Shown here piece by piece: positions 59,016 to 64,000 of a stretch of 64,000 nt of DNA. Origin of the DNA: Gimesia aquarii (GTDB taxonomy: Bacteria > Planctomycetota > Planctomycetia > Planctomycetales > Planctomycetaceae); assembly GCF_007748175.1 (NCBI RefSeq), contig NZ_CP037422.1, positions 904,528-968,527 on the forward strand, in the 5' to 3' direction. The notes beneath the pieces are model-generated. The model worked only from the letters and a program-made list of their open reading frames with translations. It made no database searches and was not told the origin of the DNA. A program made the translations under genes and the position numbers. Each line of letters begins with the position of its first letter. Position 1 is the first letter of the stretch.

Positions 59016-61106
59016 TCAATCTTGTAAGAGATCCAATGGTAACGAAATCTCAGATGTTTTATTTCCAGCAGCAGTCTCAATCGGAATTTTCCAATGGGCT
59101 GAATGCTGTTTACATAGTCCGCCCACACCATCACGACAGTATCCAAAACGTAGATTTAATAGATAAGTGTCTGACTGGGCAGTTAATGCAGGAAGTTCTA
59201 AAACAACTTGATTTCCTTTTACAACTCCCTTCCCTTTGGCAATGGTTTTCTTGGGATCTGCATCAGATGTGAAAGAAAACTTCACAGGTGCCAGTGGGGA
59301 TAACTTAAATTCGGCAGGAAGTTTCGGAGTCACGCTGATTTTGAATGGGCTCTTAGCATCAACCGTTTGTGCGGAAACTGCTATTGTGTTTTTAGCGGGG
59401 CTAAAACTGTCATCTGACTTTTTCGGCAGGCTGGGGGTCGTTAAACCCTGTACTTTGAACTCAGTCACTTTGTTATCATTCAGATTGACCTCACAGATAC
59501 GATGATTGTTCGTATCTGCCACAAATAATCGGTTTCCGACGAGTGCCAGCCCCGATGGTTCGGAGAACTGAGCCGGGTTGAGCGCATCGCCATCTTTGCC
59601 TGTGCCAAGTAATGTTTTGACTTCGTTGGTTTTCAGATCGATCGTTTTGAGCTTATGATTATAGGTATCGGCAACAAACAGGCGTCCTTTATCAAACAGG
59701 ACTCCAAGCGGATGCTGTAACCGTGATTTCTCACCGATACCGTCTAAATCCCCAAATTCAAACAGGGCACGACCTCGCTCGAGATCGGAAGCCCCTGCGA
59801 TTGTCGTTACTTTCTTATTTTTCGTATCAACTTTACGCACAGCCGAACCTTCACTGTCGACAACATAGAATACATCACCATCAACGGTAATGTCTGATGT
59901 CTGTGCAAATGCAGATGTCTCCAAAGGACCATTGGTAATGTCTTCACGTCCCGAACCAGCATAAACGCCAATTTCATCTGTTCCCAGTTTATGTGACCAG
60001 ATCTGATGAGGTCCCGCCATACAGATATAGAGCACACCGTTGATCTCGGCCAAAGCCCAAGGACTGTTGAGAGCGGATTCTTTCAGCTTGCCTCCTGCCG
60101 AACGATAGCGGGCTTGCTCACCAGTACCTGCCAGAGTTGTGACCTGTTTTTTGTTGAGGTCGATCGCACGAATCAGATGATTTTCAGTATCAGCAACATA
60201 CAGGGTGTTACCTACAAGTGCCATACCTTGAGGATGATCAAACGAAGCGGTCTTATAGTCACCATCTTTTTTACCAATTTGCCCTGAACCAATCACATCG
60301 ATTAATTTTCCATCCAGCGAGGCAATGACAATCCGATTATGATTGCTGTCGGAGATGAACAGACGCTGGTTCGGTGCATCGGCGAGGAGTTTGCCAGGAA
60401 ACTTTAACGGTGTCTTTTTTAACTTGTTTGACTCTAATTCAAAGTGCACAGGAGTCTCATCCAGAGTACCTTTCGCGCGATGGTAGGCAATCACCCGTTC
60501 CAGAACTTTGTCCAACAGTTCGCGATTTCCTTCACCAGACAAATGTCCGCAGTAATTGCCTTCTGGATCAATAAGTACCATTGAAGGCCAGGCCCGCACT
60601 CCATACTTTCGCCAGACGGTCATGTTGGCATCATTGATGACCGGGTGTTTGATTTCATAGCGTTGAATCGCACGGCGGATATTATCTGTTTCTTTTTCAT
60701 TGTCAAATTTCGCGGAGTGACAGCCGATGACGACCAGTTCATTCGGATACTTTTTTTCCAGGTAAGCCAGATCTGGCAGTACATGCATGCAATTGATACA
60801 GCAATAGGTCCAGAAGTCGATGAGTACCACTTTACCACGCAGATCTTTAAGCGTGATCTCACCGGAAGTATTAAGCCATTCCTTGCCACCATCCAAACTG
60901 GGTGCTTTGGGACGATTCGGAAATGGATTTTTTACAGTCAGAACATTATCCTGCTTAGCGTTTTTCTTAGATTGCTTTGTGTCTTTTGCTGGAGACTTCT
61001 CATCTGCCAACACAGGCGATATAGAAAGATTAAGGCTCAAGAAAAATGAAGCGATGACGAACGGAATGAGATAGATTCGATTCAGAAAAGCTTGCTTTCC
61101 TGGCAT
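59016..61106 (-). CDS. Secreted thioredoxin-like/NHL-repeat fusion protein (NHLRC2-like)
   Basis: About 696 residues. The signal peptide follows the ATG at 61106 (IYLIPFVIASFFLSLNLSISPVLA), which has GGAGA eight bases upstream; a longer frame from 61250 is not supported. A TlpA-like thioredoxin domain has the redox pair CINC in FWTYCCINCMHVLP near 105. NHL beta-propeller blades follow (LFISDSNHNRI, LYVADTENHLI, LFVADTYNHKL), then a C-terminal beta domain. Comparable proteins protect against oxidative stress; here it acts outside the cytoplasm. Its role in planctomycetes is not established. Confidence 0.9.
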   Translation of the reverse strand: MPGKQAFLNRIYLIPFVIASFFLSLNLSISPVLADEKSPAKDTKQSKKNAKQDNVLTVKNPFPNRPKAPSLDGGKEWLNTSGEITLKDLRGKVVLIDFWTYCCINCMHVLPDLAYLEKKYPNELVVIGCHSAKFDNEKETDNIRRAIQRYEIKHPVINDANMTVWRKYGVRAWPSMVLIDPEGNYCGHLSGEGNRELLDKVLERVIAYHRAKGTLDETPVHFELESNKLKKTPLKFPGKLLADAPNQRLFISDSNHNRIVIASLDGKLIDVIGSGQIGKKDGDYKTASFDHPQGMALVGNTLYVADTENHLIRAIDLNKKQVTTLAGTGEQARYRSAGGKLKESALNSPWALAEINGVLYICMAGPHQIWSHKLGTDEIGVYAGSGREDITNGPLETSAFAQTSDITVDGDVFYVVDSEGSAVRKVDTKNKKVTTIAGASDLERGRALFEFGDLDGIGEKSRLQHPLGVLFDKGRLFVADTYNHKLKTIDLKTNEVKTLLGTGKDGDALNPAQFSEPSGLALVGNRLFVADTNNHRICEVNLNDNKVTEFKVQGLTTPSLPKKSDDSFSPAKNTIAVSAQTVDAKSPFKISVTPKLPAEFKLSPLAPVKFSFTSDADPKKTIAKGKGVVKGNQVVLELPALTAQSDTYLLNLRFGYCRDGVGGLCKQHSAHWKIPIETAAGNKTSEISLPLDLLQD

Positions 61107-61308
61107 ACCAACTTCTCCATGTACTGAGGGCCTGGTGAGTAAAGGCGGGATCAAACTAAATTTTTTATTTGTGGAAACACACGCTTCTATTGTAGGCACT
61201 TCACCATTTTGAGGAACCGTTTCGAGACGGAAATTCCGTAAACCAATCAAGATTCATTGATGAATTAAAATTGTGTTGAAAATTCGTAGTGAATCAACGT
61301 TTGAAGCA

Positions 61309-62649
61309 TTATTCGTGTCGTAATGCTTCAATGGGATCGAGTTTTGCTGCAGCGACAGCAGGATAAATTCCGGAGATCACCCCAATCGTCACTGAGATAC
61401 CAAACGCTACGGGCAGGCTCCAGAACGCAATCTGTGGCTGCAGGTCAAAAAACATACGCCCGACTTCTGAACCTACGGTGGTACCTTCCATTATGAAATT
61501 CTGCACAAACCATTGAATTCCCAGAAAGGAAACAGGAGTGAGGAGCCCAAGCACAACGCCGATTAATCCTCCCGAGCCTGCTAACACGATAGTTTCTGTC
61601 AGAAACTGTTCGACAATGTCCCGCTGTCGTGCGCCCAGAGCACGCCGAACGCCAATTTCTCTCGTTCTTTCGGTAACGGTGGCCAGCATGATATTCATGA
61701 TTCCAATCCCCCCCACCACTAAACTGATGGCGGCGATCGACCCCAACACAACATTGAAGATGAGTCGAATCTGCTCGGCCTGTTTTAATAACTCCAAAGG
61801 GACAACAACAGCATAATCTTTGGCGCGTGCATGCGATTGCTCTAGGGTTTCTCTAATCGCCTGAGCCGTTGGTAAGACAGCATCTTTATCATTAACCCGT
61901 AGCGTAATCTGATGCAGTTCGATCTGCTCAGCCGTCATGCTACCGGCCTGATTTTTGATATCAAGATCTCCTTCGCGGACCTGAAGCGTCTTAATGGGGA
62001 CATAAACATCTTTGTTATAATCCTGCCCCGAGAGGCTACCACCAATGGCTGCAGAGGCGGTACGATCTTTAGTCACACCAATAACTGTGTAAAACATGGG
62101 ACCAATCCGGATTGATTTCCCTACCGGATCTTCATGCTTGAATAAGGTGTTTGCCACATCATTGGCGATTACAGCCACATTCAGCAGCTTTGTCTGATCA
62201 CTGTGAGTCAGGAAGCGACCTTGAGAGAGTTCCAAATGGTTCATTTCCAGATAATCACCGGTACAACCGACGACGCGGGCATTCATGGCATCTTTCAGGT
62301 AGCGAATTTCTCTGCTGATCTCTCGAATCGGAACCGCTTTGGTAATCGTGGGTAGTGTATTGGTTAAAACTTTGTAGTCTGACCTCAACAACCCATATTG
62401 CAGCACTCGAGTACGTGTCGAAGACTGAGCCACATCAAGTGGAGGCTTCACGCTACGCACAATCACGTTTGTGGCACCTAGCTCCAACACCTGTTTTTGA
62501 GCCTGCGCGCTGGCACCTTCACCGATGGCCAACATGGCAATCACAGAAAAGACTCCAAACACAATCCCGAGCATCGTCAAGCCGGACCTTAGCTTATGCA
62601 GCAATAAGCTTTTCAGTGCGAGCCGAATAATGCGAATGATTCGAGTCAT
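61309..62649 (-). CDS. ABC transporter permease (MacB-type, FtsX domain)
   Basis: 446 residues: one N-terminal membrane helix ([20 protein letters not shown]), a large periplasmic domain from about 45 to 310 and three C-terminal helices ([54 protein letters not shown]). This is the mechanotransmission-type MacB permease fold without a fused ATPase. It follows the ATPase gene by 59 bases. AGGTC is before the ATG. Together with the ATPase and adaptor it should export a peptide, lipid or macrolide-like compound. Confidence 0.93.
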   Translation of the reverse strand: MTRIIRIIRLALKSLLLHKLRSGLTMLGIVFGVFSVIAMLAIGEGASAQAQKQVLELGATNVIVRSVKPPLDVAQSSTRTRVLQYGLLRSDYKVLTNTLPTITKAVPIREISREIRYLKDAMNARVVGCTGDYLEMNHLELSQGRFLTHSDQTKLLNVAVIANDVANTLFKHEDPVGKSIRIGPMFYTVIGVTKDRTASAAIGGSLSGQDYNKDVYVPIKTLQVREGDLDIKNQAGSMTAEQIELHQITLRVNDKDAVLPTAQAIRETLEQSHARAKDYAVVVPLELLKQAEQIRLIFNVVLGSIAAISLVVGGIGIMNIMLATVTERTREIGVRRALGARQRDIVEQFLTETIVLAGSGGLIGVVLGLLTPVSFLGIQWFVQNFIMEGTTVGSEVGRMFFDLQPQIAFWSLPVAFGISVTIGVISGIYPAVAAAKLDPIEALRHE

Positions 62650-62708
62650 GCTGGTGACCTGAGAATAATCTGAAAAAAAGTCGTAACAAAGAAGTATCGT
62701 TTATGGAT

Positions 62709-63422
62709 TTAATGATTGAACGAGGGAGTTTGCAAAATGGTTTCACTCTCGATGATTCCATCTTTCATCGTGATCTGCCGTTTGGTTTGTTGGGCGATAC
62801 CAGGCTCGTGTGTCACCATAATAATCGTGCGCCCTTCCGCGTTTAAATTATGCAGGATAGTCATAATCTCCGCTTCAGTCGCTGAGTCCAGATTCCCCGT
62901 CGGTTCATCCGCCAGAATAATTTCCGGATCATTCACTAATGCTCTGGCGATGGAGACACGTTGTTGTTGTCCACCAGAAAGCTGGAAGGGGCGATGGTCT
63001 AGGCGGTCTCCCAAACCAACCATATTGGCTAGTTCGATACACCGTTCTCTTTCAACCCGTCCGATGGCGGGATAGCCGGCACGGTACAAAAGTGGAACTT
63101 CGATATTTTCCAGTACGGTATATTGTGCAATCAGGTTGAAGGACTGAAAGATGAAACCAATCATGTCATTGCGCATCAATGAAAGTTCATCATCATCCAG
63201 AGTCGAAACATCGTGACCACCCAGAAAATACTGACCACTGGTAGGACGGTCCAAAGCTCCCAAAAGGTTGAGAAGCGTACTTTTACCACTTCCCGATGAA
63301 CCCATAATGGCGACAAAATCACCTTCGGGAAAGTCTGTCGAAACGCCCCGCAGCGCTTTTACCACAACAGAACCTAAATCATAGAATTTGCTGAGGTCGA
63401 CAACTTGGGCAGCCAGCCTCAT
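62709..63422 (-). CDS. ABC transporter ATP-binding protein (MacB/LolD type)
   Basis: 237 residues. Walker [10 protein letters not shown] is near 41-49, the signature LSGGQQQR near 147, and Walker [15 protein letters not shown] near 168. It energises the adjacent permease. Its ATG overlaps the stop of the adaptor gene by ATGA, so the adaptor, ATPase and permease are one operon. Confidence 0.96.
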   Translation of the reverse strand: MRLAAQVVDLSKFYDLGSVVVKALRGVSTDFPEGDFVAIMGSSGSGKSTLLNLLGALDRPTSGQYFLGGHDVSTLDDDELSLMRNDMIGFIFQSFNLIAQYTVLENIEVPLLYRAGYPAIGRVERERCIELANMVGLGDRLDHRPFQLSGGQQQRVSIARALVNDPEIILADEPTGNLDSATEAEIMTILHNLNAEGRTIIMVTHEPGIAQQTKRQITMKDGIIESETILQTPSFNH

Positions 63423-64000
63423 GGTCGTTTTCCTCCAGAGGGTCTTTGCCCTCCTGAAGGTGGCCTCTTCCCTCGAAGTTTGCTCAGCTCTTCCGCAGTA
63501 ATAAAACCATCCTTGTTGGTATCCATACTGGAGAACCGTTCGCGCATCGGCTCGGGCAGTTCCTCTTTGGAAATTTTGCCATCTGAGTTTTTGTCAAGAC
63601 GCTTCATAAAGCCGCTCGCACCACCGGCAGAAGATTTCTTGGAGTTCTGCCCCCCGGCCTTGCCTCCCGATTTTCCTGAAGATTGTGCTTTGGTGGATTT
63701 CCTTTTAGCTTGACCCGATGCCTGATTTTCAGCCTGCTCTTTCCGCTCAAGCGCCATCTGTTCTTCCAGATCAATGAGTTGATCTGCAAAGTGTGTACGA
63801 GGATTCAAGATGACTTCTTCGTCTTCCTGGACACCATCCAAAATTTCAATCGTTGTATCACTGGTCTGACCAATTTTAATTAATCTTCTAACAGCTTCTC
63901 CATCCGAGCCAAGCACGAAAATATAATGTTGAGTTCCGATTGTGATCACTGATTGCACGGGAACCTGCAACACACCATCTCGCTCTTCGATACGGATTTC
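63419..64000 (-). CDS. Periplasmic adaptor (HlyD/MacA-type) with C-terminal EF-hand tail, partial
   Basis: Only the C-terminal about 190 residues are in the window; the reading frame stays open to the right edge (EIRIEERDGVLQVPVQSV), so the 5' end is missing. The adaptor barrel end is followed by a Lys/Ser/Gly-rich linker and two EF-hand loops, DKNSDGKISKEE and DTNKDGFITAEE, then a Gly/Pro/Arg tail. The EF-hand pair is an unusual addition to a MacA-type adaptor and suggests calcium binding outside the inner membrane. The stop overlaps the ATPase start. Confidence 0.9.
   Translation of the reverse strand, partial: EIRIEERDGVLQVPVQSVITIGTQHYIFVLGSDGEAVRRLIKIGQTSDTTIEILDGVQEDEEVILNPRTHFADQLIDLEEQMALERKEQAENQASGQAKRKSTKAQSSGKSGGKAGGQNSKKSSAGGASGFMKRLDKNSDGKISKEELPEPMRERFSSMDTNKDGFITAEELSKLRGKRPPSGGQRPSGGKRP

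Overview
The window looks like chromosomal DNA of a planctomycete of moderate GC content, probably Gimesia/Planctomyces-like. That is inference from gene content: a PVC-type HEAT-repeat/CxxCH cytochrome protein, a secreted type-I sulfatase, many secreted beta-propeller and metallohydrolase enzymes, a secreted TPP II-like subtilase, a redox/NHL-repeat fusion protein, and ribosomal protein S4 standing outside a large ribosomal operon. I see no phage genes, transposases, CRISPR arrays or rRNA. One tRNA-Val(TAC) is present. About 48 protein genes are supported.

Region by region. 0-2.5 kb: a small zinc-ribbon protein converges on an AAA+ ATPase carrying a winged-helix segment. 2.5-8.4 kb: a tight plus-strand operon encodes an AsnB-type amidotransferase, an acyl carrier protein, an AMP-forming ligase, a divergent NadE-like enzyme and a polysaccharide deacetylase. 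This is the most likely uncharacterised pathway here: it combines two amide-forming ATP-pyrophosphatases with a carrier-protein activation module. 8.8-10.2 kb: rpsD, a strong terminator and a short adenylate-kinase-like gene. 10.3-24.5 kb: mostly secreted catabolic or surface proteins (sulfatase, Ntn hydrolase, BPL_N amidotransferase-like, transglutaminase-like, metallophosphoesterase, SDR, beta-propellers, a CBM-like protein behind a sigma-54-type promoter), interspersed with unrecognised AT-rich genes. 24.6-29.4 kb: an RND efflux pump and its adaptor. 29.7-36.2 kb: glgC, a large PVC cytochrome/HEAT protein and rarA. 36.3-44.7 kb: an unknown gene, a structured 600-base gap, a SulP anion transporter, a TPP II-like subtilase, a hot-dog thioesterase and an ABM-domain protein. 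44.7-54.6 kb: a giant membrane/TPR protein, serS, two metallohydrolases, a small secreted protein and a nucleotide-sugar epimerase. 54.75-64 kb: tRNA-Val, cupin, methyltransferase, copper P-type ATPase with a 2TM protein, a thioredoxin-NHL fusion, and a MacAB-like ABC export system whose adaptor carries an EF-hand tail and runs off the right edge.

Several start sites were moved from the longest reading frame to positions with clear Shine-Dalgarno sequences, including TTG starts at 4778 and 31271 and a probable GTG at 7448. Intrinsic terminators are clearest at 9422, 19631 (minus), 24540, 36205 (minus, inside the end of rarA), 37066 (minus) and 58943 (minus). All functional calls come from reading motifs by eye; no database search was run.
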